The notes below the pieces were generated by a model. The model was given only the letters and a program-made list of their open reading frames with translations, had not been told where the DNA came from and did no database searches. DNA of 48,397 bases. It comes from Spirogloea muscicola. Taxonomy: Eukaryota; Streptophyta; Zygnematophyceae; Spirogloeales; Spirogloeaceae. A program made the translations under genes and the position numbers. How positions within the stretch are numbered: position 1 is the stretch's first letter; every line of letters begins with the position of its first letter. Location of the stretch: the NCBI GenBank assembly GCA_009602725.1, contig WELB01000103.1, positions 36,824 to 85,220 on the forward strand, written 5' to 3'. Positions 10,321-21,734 of the stretch are shown piece after piece.

Positions 10321-11703
10321 ATGGCCAGTACCTCGCAATCGGCTTGCCCACACGCACTTCTAGGAGAGGGCTACCATCCAACAGATGTGCATATTCACCT
10401 TTTGCTCAAAAATTTCCATCAGAATGGCTTCACGAAGTACGAGAAGGAAATCTTTCCAACAGTGACCGACACACTGGTGATCCCTGAGCAGCTTCTTCGG
10501 CAGCAGCCACGTGGTACAATGCTCTTGAGCTTCCGAACCAATTCATTCAGTCTTCTATGTCCCCTGTTGCTTGCAAGATTTTGGCATGCGTGACATCTAA
10601 AGCAACAGGCGTGCACGTGAATCTCTCTATGCTATAAGCTTCGGTTTTTCTGCAGATGCTGTTTTATGTGTGCAAATTGGAAATTGTGCAATTGTCTGCA
10701 GCCGCTGACCAGTCCAAACACGTCCAACTGCTGCAGCATAGGAAATCTTGAATCTTTCAGGAGTTGCAGAGCATAGAGACTGTGCTATACACACTCAATG
10801 TTTGCTTGAGTATCTATTCTGCAGGCTTAGGTCAAGGAAAGAATTGCTGTGAGCTCCATGAGAGGACGTGCTACATAATTCATGACCGAGGACCGAAAAA
10901 AGAAGTCAGGCGGAAAGTATTGGACAAGGTAACCAATCAAGTCATAGGACAATGGAAAGGTTCAGGCAAGACTTCAGTTAAAGGAGCTGATGGCTGTGTT
11001 CTCTGGAGTAAGAGGATCTTGTCATACGAAAAAGAAGGAGGCGAGATAGAAGAGAAACACATTATCAAGACAATGGATAGGCTAGCAGAATATTCGGCCA
11101 CTGTGCACGAGTTTAGCCTTCCAGGCAAGAAACAAGTAAGCAGCAAAGCTTCCCTTTAGTGAAGGGCGTTTGATGATATCAGCATTGTTTGTCAAGCATC
11201 ACATTCCTGGTATTTGCTTAGCTACCCAATAGCACAACATGCACGTCCACAAAATTCATCAAAATCACGACACATTTGCTTGTTTGGCCTTTACTTGGGT
11301 GGAAATAGTGCTGCCTCAAGATTGTAAATGCTGCTCTTACTAAAAGATATGAACAATCTGATTTGTCTTTGTATCCTCTGTGGTTGTGCAGTTTGTGTTT
11401 TGGAAATTCTGCTTGAAGAAAGCTCCGCTCGAAGAACAATTCCCAATCTCATTAGCCGATAGTGCGTCTTGCCCTCTCTGTGATCATTTCAGGCGTGACG
11501 GACGCCCAGCAGGGTCTGATGTGCCTTCTGCTTCTGCTTCTCCTTCTTCTTCTCATGCGTCTGTTCACGATGAGGACCCGAGCAGTCCACAACCGACCAC
11601 AACCACAACACATGATCCCGTGGGTCAGCCAATATGGGGGCTTGTACCTGAAAAAGCACCCCTTGAAAACATGCTTCAAGACTGGGGGGAAGGAATGGGA
11701 TAA
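10321..11703 (+). CDS. NAC-like transcription factor, tandem copy 1
   Basis: Exons 10321-10513, 10825-11135 and 11392-11703 join in phase to 271 residues with stop. The ATG follows immediately after a CAG acceptor, as in both sister genes, so a 5' UTR intron is likely. The order of motifs follows the five NAC subdomains: A (LLGEGYHPTDVHI, cf. LPPGFRFHPTDEEL), B/C (CYIIHDRG for the WYFFSPRD block), D (GQWKGSGKTSVKG for YWKATG.DK, then SKRILSYEK and TVHEFSL for TNWVMHEYRL), and E (FVFWKFCLKK for WVLCRIFKK). After E comes SASCPLCDHFRRD and a Ser/Thr/Pro-rich tail. NAC proteins are streptophyte DNA-binding factors acting in the nucleus as dimers. Identity across the domain is low, so the family call rests on motif order and spacing; DNA binding is untested. 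Confidence 0.75.
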
Positions 11704-12299
11704 AATGGAGATTCATAGTTCAGATAGAGCTGAGCATGGCCCTTCACCTTTGACGGAGGGTCAAGCATCAGCATAAGTCAAGCTCCTGTTCAGTTGAGCT
11801 GCACAGTAGGATTGTGGAGGCTGATTCCTCCGAAGTCTGACAGCGTACTTGTAGCTGTTAATATTCCAGCACAAGGAGGCTATTGTCAAGGAAAGTGTCT
11901 CGAGATGCAAACCTTTCCAGTATTTGTAAGCGACAGCAGCTTAATTTTGGCTTAACATATTCTCACATCCTGCTGCGGCATCCCTTGGAGATATGTCTAA
12001 CCTAAAATTTGCTCAGTGACTCTTCCAAGTGACCTTCTAGGGTCTCCTTCCATATTGCTGCTCATGCACATCTCTTGCACATTTCACAGTGTAGTGCCAA
12101 GTGTATCTCAATTCTAAACGTTATGCTCAAGTCCAAGTCTTGACTTGCATTGACCTATAGTGTCTCCTGTCCCTCATGTACTGCACAGGACAAATCCTGC
12201 TGTCACTGCGTATGTCCACTTACATGTCCTTTCTAAATTCCTATTATCCGCCTACGTACATTCTAGATGGTCTTAAAGGTGCAGTCACTTCAGTCCATG

Positions 12300-13120
12300 C
12301 TTTGTGCTAGTAAGGTGATGTGGTCAACTGTAAGGGTCGGCCCACTTTCCCTGTCAACAATGCCCAGTCAGCATTGTTGACAGGGAAAGGAGCGGTTTGT
12401 AGCGGGCCCCAGCCGACCAATGTTGGGCAGAGAGCTTTTACGAACAATGCACTGGTCAGCCTTGGACATGGGGAATCGTGGCCTTCGAGGTACCCTGGCC
12501 CGACCTGGACCTCTGGCACGGTACACATGTCGCCGAGATCGAGACTGGGCCGTTCTTGAGAGGGGCAGGGCGGTGCCCGGCCAATGGGCATCGACGCGTA
12601 GGGTGCAAGCGCGAAGCCAGCGGGAAAGCCATGTCTTGGAAGGAATCGTGGGCGATTGCCAGAAGGAGAGGCTTTAGGTAGCCCTTGGGTGGAGTTCCCA
12701 TCTTCAGGTTGGGTCACTAGACCTGGTATGCTCAACGCTTTTCTTGATCGGCTACAATCGGGTGACTTTGCTAAACCATGTGAGCAGAAGCAGCAAAGTC
12801 GAACAGCCACTGCAGCGCGTGTGGTCCGTGCCAATGGTGGTGCATGGACATTGGCGTGGAGTTGAGACTGCAATTGACGATGGCCAGGCACCGCGCCTTG
12901 AGCAAAGAGCCCTGCTCGGGCTGGAGAGGCTCGCCAGCAACGGAGGTTGACATCGTCGCTCCTCGGCTTGGAGCAGGACGGCGGACAGCCCATTCTTGCT
13001 GGCATCCATCTGGCGGGTGAACGGCGTACTGAAGGAAATTTGGGTGTCGGAGGAGCCACGGAGCTTCTGACCAGCTCAGAAAGCATGCAAGGCGTGACAA
13101 CGGCAACTTGTCCCATTTAC
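12300..13120 (-). mobile_element. LTR retroelement fossil (Ty3/gypsy-like RT/RNase H fragment)
   Basis: The minus strand around 12750-13010 carries the start of an RNase H-like motif (DASKNGLSAVLLQ) as found after the reverse transcriptase of Ty3/gypsy elements. The surrounding ~0.8 kb looks like decayed pol sequence. No LTRs were recognised at its ends. It is clearly broken and old. The 269-residue ORF overlapping it on the same strand has no family resemblance. Confidence 0.5.
12346..12388. repeat. Perfect 18-bp stem-loop
   Basis: TTTCCCTGTCAACAATGC, a 7-nt loop CCAGTCA, then the exact reverse complement. There are no mismatches in an otherwise diverged neighbourhood. It lies at the edge of the LTR-retroelement fossil on the opposite strand and may be part of that element or a young small insertion. 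Confidence 0.9.
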
Positions 13121-13282
13121 ATCCACCAATATTTTTCCACCTTAAAACTAACATCAAGTCACTCGCTTTGATTAATACTGCTTTGGCTGTGTGCATTGCG
13201 TCCTTCTACCGTCTTGGCGCTTCTTGCCCATCTTCGACCATGTTGAACGTCATTGACAGTCAACTTTGGCAGGGCTGAGCCC

Positions 13283-13312
13283 TGCACCCTAAACCCCATA
13301 CCCTAAAAGTCA
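13283..13312 (+). repeat. Telomere-type array (degenerate)
   Basis: About three CCCTAAA-like units (CACCCTAAACCCCATACCCTAAAAG). The paralogous stretch at 14900-15170 has non-telomeric sequence at the matching place. Confidence 0.7.
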
Positions 13313-13689
13313 TACATTTACTAGACTGCAACTTCTTAAGTCAATTAGGGTGGATACAGAGCTCGTATATGGATGCTCGCCGCTACTAGCCTGTGCTTGA
13401 GAAACTTCTTGTGAGGGCTGATAAGGACTTGTCAATGATTCTGCTCATCATTAAGGGCTGCAGCACGTGTGGCTACCACTGAGCCCCGCCGGACTCTTAT
13501 TGAGGCCTGAAGCCTGGCTGATTAGCCTATGGCCATTCGGTCAAACATGTCATACTCGATGCTGCACCATGTCATAAACGGCTAGCAGCCAGTTTATCCC
13601 TCAGGAGTTTGGCTGCTAGTGACTAAGCCTGGAAATGTTGACCATCGAAGTGGGTCGTGGTGCTCCTAGAACTATCTGAGCAAGCACCG

Positions 13690-14160
13690 CCCAATGTCAA
13701 GCGCTGTCGATGCTGCACGGATGGCGTTGACGGCCCAGACATTTGGCTCTTCTGGCTTAAGTAGCCGTAGATGCTACAGCGTCGACAGTCCAGACGCTCT
13801 TGACAGGGCGCTGACCTCCCTGCCGTCAGGGCGGCGAGGCGGCCCCGTTGCGCCGGTACGCCAGCCAGACGAAAGTGGATAAATATCTGGAATTTGTTCT
13901 ATCTTTCTGGGCTGGCTTTCCTGGGCTGGCCTCTGGCTCTGGCCAGGGGACCCACTACTCGGAGACTAGTGTCTCTGATCTGCGGCTCTGCTCAATAGGG
14001 ATTACTAAGTGCCTCGTGGCCACTTAATACACTCTGTGATTTAGCCGCTTTCTCTGGCCCCTTCCAAGTTTATTTACCCTTTTTTCTGGGCTGGCCTCTC
14101 ACAGCCATCGCCCTCTACTGGAAGCGTCCTACTTGGCCCGTTGGAAGAGCTCACTTCTTG
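13690..14160 (+). repeat. Partial upstream repeat plus LINE 3' end
   Basis: 13690-13880 resembles the GC-rich upstream repeat (GCTGTCGATGCTGCACGGATG). 13900-14160 is a plus-oriented LINE 3' region with the canonical GGGCTGGCCTCTCACAGCC at about 14092 followed by ATCGCCCTCTACTGGAAG, and CAGGGGACC... GAGACTAGTGTCTCTGATCTGC upstream, which is the degenerate end of the polyprotein. Confidence 0.6.
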
Positions 14161-14573
14161 CTTCCTCAAAGGGGGCGCTGGCTATGAGCTATTTCTTCCG
14201 ATGGGTCATCCCTCATCCAGCATTTGGCCCGGGTAATTAACGCGCGTAGTCGCAGTGGGGTGGGCAGCTTGGGACACACAAGCAGTCCGCAGGCATCAGT
14301 TGCATGTAACAGATGCGGCTCTCGCTTAGGTTGCAGCGCTCCCAAGCTCTGGCTATTCAGCAGCGGGCTGGGCACGCTCTAAGTCAGGCCATGGCTTCCG
14401 TGGCGGTGTTCCAGAGCTGTTTTGTGCTCACTCGTGGGTACTTACGTCACACTGTTATCTCAGCTACCTTAGGATAGGGTTTCTTTAAATGTAGCCCCAC
14501 TTTTGGCACGAGCTTTTGCCTAACAGTGTAGTGGTTTGAATTGGACTTCCTACATTCCATGCGCACTGCGCGC

Positions 14574-14759
<186 letters not shown>

Positions 14760-14899
14760 AAGATTCACGAGTTGGCATTTGACCACAGAGAGGGAGCTCA
14801 AGCACGTGTTGACCACTTGCTAGACTGTCAGCCCCTGAGCATCGAGGCGCATGCCGTCCACCTAAATAGTCTACCAGTTTTGGCACTTTGCAGCCCTCA

Positions 14900-15170
14900 A
14901 GCTAGAAAACATAGCATCAAAATTCGCTATATCTACTATGTCCATCTACCATCTCGGCGATGCTTGCCCAGCTTTGACAATGTTGCACTGCATTGGAAAT
15001 GTGAACTTGGCAGGTCCTGCACTTGCTACAGAGGGAATCCGATTCGGCCACCATGAGAAAAACGGAAAAGGTCTGCACCTTCACATGCCAAAACGGGGTG
15101 GGTACAGAGACTATGGGTCTGCTGCCGCCGCTTCCTGTATTGAAGAAATTATCGTGACAATAACAATGAC
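14900..15170. repeat. Duplicate of 13150-13440
   Basis: Shares the order AACAT.GCATCAA, CTACCATCTCGGCG, TGCTTGCCCAGC and GGGTGG.TACAGAG with the earlier segment. No gene is supported. Confidence 0.5.
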
Positions 15171-15489
15171 CTGTATATTCATGCTGAGCGTTCAATTCTA
15201 GCAGCATATGTATGGCTAGCACTGTCTCTGGGCAATGTCTTACAGATGTAATGAAAATCTGAGGATTGGCTGTTTGCCTCAGGGCCACTTATCTGAAGAT
15301 ACTGAAGATGACTTTATCTGAAGATAAAGTCAGTGCATTCCATGCCAATGGGAGGTACCGTTGCCTATGACGCCACATTTACGTTTATGCAAGCTTGACT
15401 TACCACATTAATCTGTCATTCCTATCTTTCTCGACTATTCGCTAATGGCGCCTAAGCCAGGAGGAATATGTTGGACACCTGATATGATG

Positions 15490-16140
15490 TGCGCTCCAAG
15501 GAATGCTTACGAAAGTGTGCCAGCCAGTGAGCTTGTGGAAGTTGAGACCACTGTGACTGGACTTTGCACCACGTGGTCTGCTGGTTGTGACACTTGGCAC
15601 CGCTCCGAGCCCGCGGGATGCAGCGGCTTACCCCTGCCTCGAGCGCCGTCGATGCAGCCACGTGGAGTCGCTCGACGGTCTAGATGCAGGCTTTGTTTCT
15701 GACGGCCGTCTGAGCCGTCGAGAAAATGAAGTCGACGGTGTAGAAGCCGCCTAGACTTGTGCGGGAAGATCCGCTGCCCACGTGGACTTCGCCGCCAGTT
15801 CCAGAGCCCCGCAAGTCTGGGGAGACCGGCCAGCCACTCGTTGAGACCCATCTAGGGGAGAGAGATAAAGTGGCTTCTTTTGCGAAGATCCATCTGGGGG
15901 CGAGCGCTGTAACAGCCAGCTCGAAATTGATGTCAAGAGAAAGACTCTTCCAGTAGAGGGCGATGGCTGTGATAACGAATCTTTCAGTAGAGGGCGCTGG
16001 CTGTTTTTGGCCAGCCCAGAAGAAAGAATGAGCAGAGTCGAAGGAGTGGGTGGTCCCACCGCCATCTGGGTGAAGAAGTGGCTCTCCCAATGGGGGCAAG
16101 GGCTGTGAGAAGCATCTGGGTGGTCCCACCGCCGAGTTAG
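15490..16140 (+). repeat. Unit-2 upstream GC-rich repeat with G-box and embedded LINE 3' ends
   Basis: 15490-15850 is the second copy of the GC-rich upstream block, with the G-box ACCACGTGGT at 15568-15577 and the CCTCGAGCGCCGTCGATGCA landmark. About 15850-16140 carries minus-oriented LINE 3' hairpins, including GGCTGTTTTTGGCCAGCC near 16000, which interrupt the duplicated block. Confidence 0.6.
15568..15577. promoter_or_regulatory. G-box palindrome (copy 2)
   Basis: ACCACGTGGT, at the same relative place as at 8607 and 23036, about 2.2 kb before the second NAC-like ATG. Function is inferred only from conservation. Confidence 0.4.
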
Positions 16141-16544
16141 CCTGTCGGATTTGTATGTGCTCATTCGCGGGTACGAACGTCACACTATTACCTTAGCCAC
16201 CTTAGAGTTGCGCTTCAATTCATGTAGCCCCAATGCACTAGCTTTGCCTGAGCATTGTAGTGGCGTAGATCGGCCACTCTCATTTCATGCGCACTGCGCG
16301 CCTTCTCCGCCAAGTGCCGGCCACCTTTCAGGAGCGCCGTTTCGACCTGGTGGCTTTGAACATATACCGATTGTAGTGCCACCATCGGTTCGTGGGTATT
16401 TAGTGACCCCATTAGCCAGCTTATTGTTCCGTTACCAGGACTTCTGCAATGCTCGAGTTAGCCTCCCCTTCAGGTCATGCGCACCGCGCTCCTTTCGTTC
16501 ATCGGGGTCACGTCTGGAGCTGTGACCCGAGTGGATAACTCCTC

Positions 16545-17743
16545 CCCGAGTCGCCAGCACGAGGTCAGACCAGCCATGGAGCGCACACCGAGCCGAGCGG
16601 GAACCACCTCCTGAGGTCTGCCAGCCCCTCCTCACAACGTCGCCACCTCAGGAGTTGGAGCTGTGCTGCGCGAGTCGGCTCATGAGCGCCCAAAGCTGGA
16701 ACTGACGCAGAGATCCTGTCTAATCCGAGGCCACGCTTTCCTTGTGTTGTTGGTCCCTTGGGCAGACCATGCTCTCTTCCCGCCGCTCAGCCTGCTCTCG
16801 TGTGAGGGACAATCCCGGCTGGCCACTCTTGTCAGGGACTGGACCTCATTGAATACCTCCTTTTCTTTGGCTCGGGGCTCCTGCTCGCCGCCGTCGCTGC
16901 CAGCTCGAACATCAAGACCAGCTTCACCTCCAGCAGCAGCCACAGCTTCCCCAGTGCACTGTAAGCAGCCGAGCCCCGGCGTATTAGAGCTCTCAGCGCA
17001 GGCCGCTGACTAGGTGCATTGTGTCCAGAGTCGCCGTCAACGGCGGCTCGCTGACTCCTTGCACCAACCTTTGGATTGCTGTGCTTTGCCACAGCACCAG
17101 CAGCGACCTTTTGAAGGCCTGTCACGTCTTATTATAAGCCGTGGCAGCCGATTTCGGTCAGCAGAACGCAGAGGTTGTTGCCTCTCGTCCTGCTTTACGA
17201 TCATAGGGCCTCGTGAGCACAGCTCGTGCCAAAGCCCATCCTTCAAGTCGCCTGCACCAGGCCACCACAATGTATGACTTGCAATTTCCTGGTAGCCTGG
17301 ACCACTCAAACGGCTGTTGTCAGTCCCACAATGACCAACAATTTGAGGACGACCTTGCTAAACTCCTGGCCTGCCAAGCTGAAGTTCCTGACCAGGTAGC
17401 CTCACTACACCCTTTGAGCCTGCAGCCAGCACCCGCAACCAGCCAGCCTGCAGTGGATTCCCGTCTTGACCATGTTCCTCCATATTCCTCTCCCTGCTAC
17501 TAGAGCCACATTGCCGACACAATGAATCTCAAGCATCTAGAGCCAGAGGCTTGAGGCCCACCCTTGACTTGCATGTTCACAAAATGGCAACTTTAAATTT
17601 GGTATTGGCTGCCACATCACAAGTGTTACTGAATCGCCTCCAAGTCAAGTGTCAAGTGCCTTGCCTTCGATCACAGAATGTTGACATGGTATGAACCTGC
17701 TGTTATCCTTCCATTTATGACTGAAATTTGACCTCCCTCGCAG
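16545..17743 (+). repeat. Unit-2 5' region shared with units 1 and 3
   Basis: Collinear with 9160-10320. The common 3' edge is a short block with GTTGACATG followed by a GT donor, then an intron of ~70 bp ending in CAG directly before the ATG at 17744. This makes a 5' untranslated exon likely. Confidence 0.55.
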
Positions 17744-19019
17744 ATGGCCAGTTCCCCGCATTCGTCTAGCCCACACGCACTTTCAGGAGATTGTTACCGT
17801 CCAACAGATAAGGAAATTCTGCTCTTATTCAGCATGCTTCTTGGCGGGCTCACAGAGTATGAGAGATGCCTATTTCCAGTAATGACTGATGCGCTGGTGC
17901 CTCCTGAGGAGCTGCTCCGGAAGCTGCCACATGGTACACTTGCTCTGAAGCTTTTGAAGAGATCCCGAAGTTCTTATTAAACATCTGGTGCTTGCATCAT
18001 TATTGGCTTACATAAATCTGAAGCAAGAGGCATGCATATAAATGTATCTCCTATAAGAGCTACAGCTTTCTTGCACATGCTGTTTGACAGGTGTGCAAGT
18101 TGAATGCTATGCAGTGGCTTGCAATTCCTTACACGTCCAAGATAGTCACTGTTATAGGGTGGGACTTGTGACTGATTCAAGAGCTGCAGAGCATACTGTG
18201 CCGATACACCTCAACATCTCAAAATACAACTCATAATTTGTTTTCCAGGCTTAGGTCAAGGAGGATATTGCAATGAGCTCCACGAGAGCAAGTTCTACAT
18301 CATTCACACTCTAAAGCTGATGTCTGATGGAAAACACACACGGGTAGTGAAGAGTGAGAATAACGAGAAGGTAGGGATATGGAAATGTTCAGGCTCCACT
18401 CCTATCAAGGATGGCGATTGCTGGCTTGGAACAAAGAGAATCTTATCATATTACAGATGCAATGGAGGAGGAGGCAAAAATCGGAAGACATCTACTAGTA
18501 TCTTCATAAAACCTTGTCAGGCTAAGTCACAAGCAAGTGCTTTTGTGCACGAGTATAGCTTCCGGCAAAAAGGCCAGAGACAGGTAAGCAGCAAAGCTTC
18601 CTTGGTCACAAGCATCATAAAGACATATGCTTCAATCAGCTAATAGTCTAACTTGCAGATTCCTACTATCACTCCACCCTTGACTTGTTTGCATGTCTCA
18701 CTTCATGTGCATGAAAATGGTGATGCCTCAAGATTAGCAACGATGCCCTTATGCTGTGGAGAAGTGGATAGCATCTATCTCACTCTGCGTTCCGCAGGAT
18801 CAAACTGTCCTTTGGAGGATCTGGTTAAAGGACACTTCGCTTGAAGGAACAATTCCTTATTCATCAACCAGCAGTGCATCTTGCCCACTTTGTGATCATG
18901 TCAAGCGTGATGCACGACCAGTGGCATGTCTTTTTCCACCTTCACCTTTACCTTCAGCTTCACCTTCACCTTCACCTTTGCTTCTGGACATGGTGAGGAA
19001 GCCAGGTCAATGTGGGTGA
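17744..19019 (+). CDS. NAC-like transcription factor, tandem copy 2
   Basis: Exons 17744-17933, 18249-18583 and 18798-19019 join in phase to 248 residues. Subdomain A reads LSGDCYRPTDKEI; the D block has GIWKCSGSTPIKDGD, then GTKRILSYY and FVHEYSF; E reads VLWRIWLKD. The tail repeats the sister-gene signature SASCPLCDHVKRD, then a Ser/Pro run encoded by an imperfect CCTTCA hexamer repeat. Among the three copies this one best keeps the WK.SG strand that in known NAC proteins inserts into the DNA major groove. An alternative 3' end is possible: a donor at 18993 is in phase with an acceptor at about 19372, leading to an acidic/basic exon ending at 19562 that resembles the last exon of copy 3. 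Confidence 0.75.
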
Positions 19020-20009
19020 TGACAATGACCTGCTCAGCTATCGCTGTTGATATGCTGAGTGCACCTTATTGTGCTGGGTCACTGGTTGATCAAGATGTCA
19101 TTGATGGACTGACATGTATGCTGCCTCATGACTTGACCAATCTTAGGTCGTGCCTAAGGATTCACTACCACGGAAATTCTTTTCCACAGCCGCAGTCATG
19201 GCCGCAATTGAGTCAAAATCGGTCAGTATTTACAATCACTTAGGAGGCAGTCATGGAAAGGAGGACCTTGATCTAAGGAACAATAGAATAATATCTGGCA
19301 GCCAACTCACAAGCCATATGTATTTCTTTTGCCTGCATTCGATACTGATAACCCATCTCACAAAGTGCAGGATGTAGCCAGCTCGGTGGTTGTCGAGGAA
19401 GAAAGTGATCAACGTAAAAGGGAGAGAAGCTACGGTGGAAGCGGAAGAGAAAGCGGAAGCGGACGCTGGCGGGCGATCCTTTCCTTTGCTTTAAGGGCTG
19501 CATCTTTCAAGAGCCAACAACACTCACACGCCAGGTGGGCAATGAAACCATCTATGTACTAATTGCTTGTGCAACAGCTGAAGTCAATTTTTCAGGGTAT
19601 GCAACTGTAGCCACCCAACATTTGACACAGTCAAATGACTGACTTCTCATTTTACAGGTGAACGACTCCTGCAAGTAAGGAGGCGCCCATGTTATATGCT
19701 CGTCAGTCTTTTACGGGAACAGCATGCAAGGTGTAACAACTGGCTTGCCCCTTTGGAGTCCACTGTAGGAAGGGCGAGCAGGTAAACCAAGCGCGGCGCA
19801 ATTGGGGTGGGCCTGCAATTGGTAACATGATCAAAATCTGCAGGGACAAGGTCGAGGGTGGTGAAGACCTCACTCCCTTCGCTAACCACCACCATCATTG
19901 TTGCTTCGCCTGTAACGGTGTACTGGGTCGACTTGGCCTCATTCTCCAATTCATGTGCATCGCTTGCCTTCTCTGTCTTCCTCTCCTGATCACTTCCAAT
20001 AACCAATGG
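19020..20009. other. Spacer 3' of NAC-like copy 2, with a possible extra exon
   Basis: 19373-19562 has an in-phase acceptor and a charged, Gly/Ser-rich reading frame (EEESDQRKRERSYGGSG) that could be a fourth exon of NAC-like copy 2. The rest shows no gene. Confidence 0.4.
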
Positions 20010-20639
20010 GCATAACAGCCTTACAAGCCCTTATAGGATAACAAGCACTGAACCGTAAAAGACTCGTCGACGGCAATCATCGGGCTGCTAACGACAATCT
20101 GACTCCATCCGTCTGCCATTACAGACCTGATGAAGGAGATGCTTCTTTTCTGGCTCATAGCTCTTGATGCTTTCTTAGGTTCCACTTGGGGGGGCGCTCG
20201 TCGCTCCCGGAGGCGGCTTGCCCAGGCCGCCTGGGTTGCCACGTAGTCCAGTCGGTTGTGTTTTCCAGTCAGCAGAGCACGTGCATAATCATACGGTGAT
20301 ATATAGCTGCTTCACTGTATACCTTCCCTTGGGCTTCACCATGGCTCAAGCCCCATTTGCGTGGTCGTGATATTCCTCTACCTAAGCTCCCAGTCAGTTC
20401 TCAAAAAGCAGTGCGGGAGGGTCAATTTGCATACTGGCACGAGCTGTCTAATCTTCACGTCAACGTCAACAACCACTAGTGGCACCGTCAAGGGTAGTGG
20501 CCTCCCCTCTCAACGCAAGCACCACACCTTCTCGCGGCACGTCCCCAGATTGCGCCGTTCTCAGCTTTAGGAGGCAAACAAACTCCATCCAACCGTCAGC
20601 CTGGAGAGTTTCCGTTCTCCACCCAGCTATCTCCCCCCT

Positions 20640-21060
20640 CCTGGAAAGGCTGTCTTCTCTGAGTCATTAGACATCTTCTCAAGCCCCAGCGCGCAAACTT
20701 GCGACGCCAAGGCCAGACAGGTGAGCAGCCCAAATTCTGTGCTGCTGGGTTGCACGCTCAGGTTTTCGGCTTGCGCCTGTCCGTCTTGCTCCAGCATCTT
20801 CATACTTTTGTAGAGCACTTGCGGGAAGGCCGCGCTCTGGCTGCTGGCTCTGGCTCCTGCCATGGTGAACATTTCCCGGCTGCAGGCTACTCTGACATAC
20901 GGGTGCTGACTAGGGGCTAATGAGCACCTGCGCGTTGTGGCCACGTGCGTAGCTGCTTCGTTGGCGCTTTTCTGGGTTTTCGGATTTTGTCCTGTCCACT
21001 TTATTGGGCTGGCCAATCACAGCTATAGCCCCTTTTCTCAAAGGTTTCCTGGATTTCCTG
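20640..21060 (+). mobile_element. LINE 3'-end copy with polyprotein C-terminus
   Basis: The reading frame ending at 20920 keeps the family C-terminal pattern (LRLSVLLQ, then EGRALAAGSGSCHGE, then SDIRVLTRG and stop). It is followed by the 3' hairpin region with GGGCTGGCCAATCACAGC at about 21004. 5'-truncated. Confidence 0.65.
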
Positions 21061-21389
21061 CGGCATGGAGAGTTCATTTGGAGCGTCAGTCTGGTGAGAT
21101 TTCCAGTGTGCAGGCACTTGTCAAGCCTTTCCTGCGGCACTGACAGTCCAGCTATGTGAATGTGTGAAGTCCTTGTGCCTGGAGGAATCTCGCCGATCGG
21201 CTCATGGCCACTCATCTGAAGATCAGAATCACAGGTTGCACCAAGTCATCAAAAGGTCCCGTTGCCTATGATGCAACATACTGCCTTCCACAAGCTTGAC
21301 TTCCCACCACATTCTGTCTTTGGGTCATTGCCAAGTTTCGGCTGCTGGTGCCTAAGCCCTAGTATTTGGACCATGGAAGGATGGTGTTG

Positions 21390-21480
21390 CTCCTAGGATC
21401 CTCCAGAAAGGAGCAGCTCTGTAAAGGGTGAGGGCTTGTACAGAGCCAGCCCACAGAGAATAAAGAAAAGTCGCCAGGAA
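21390..21480 (-). mobile_element. LINE 3' hairpin copy
   Basis: Minus-oriented GGGTGAGGGCTTGTACAGAG with CCAGCCC directly following. Only the 3' region is present. Confidence 0.5.
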
Positions 21481-21734
21481 AGGAGCTGTCATGCGCAAGG
21501 GGGTCGATTGCGAGATGGTGTCGATGAATATAGATGAAGACAAATGCTGACGTGTCAGACTACGCGATAAATAAATCGAATTCAGGTGTTGGTTGCATTG
21601 ACCAAGCGAACTCTGAGCTTATAAATTTATTGCATTTGACTGCTTCTTGTACCATTGCTTAGGAGTTCGTTCAAGGCTGCTCGTGTGACTGTTGTTTCTG
21701 AGTTAGATTGCTTCAGTATTACAAACCAACTGTT

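Larger units (their letters stand above)
11704..13440. other. Spacer 3' of NAC-like copy 1
   Basis: About 11800-12290 matches stretches 3' of copy 3 (29610-29700, 31080-31165), showing that the duplicated unit extends past the gene. 12300-13120 holds a perfect hairpin and an LTR-retroelement fossil (separate entries). 13150-13440 is duplicated at about 14900-15170. No host gene is supported. Confidence 0.55.
20010..21480 (+). repeat. Segmental duplication D, copy 1
   Basis: Collinear with about 23735-25300. Shared landmarks are GACCTGATGAAGGA.ATGC, GCGGCTTGCCCAGGCC, CACCTTCTCGCGGCACGTCC and CAAGCTTGACTTCCCACCAC. LINE 3' sequence lies at the same place in both copies, so it inserted before the duplication. 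No host gene is supported. Confidence 0.8.

Noticed and set aside
12307-13116. 269-codon ORF on the minus strand, the longest in the window
   Set aside because: No codon bias and no domain. It overlaps a decayed LTR-retroelement region read in another frame and a perfect hairpin, so it is treated as accidental.
15310-15331. Small palindrome GACTTTATCT/AGATAAAGTC
   Set aside because: 10-bp arms in AT-rich DNA with a 2-nt loop; can arise by chance and has no copies noticed elsewhere.
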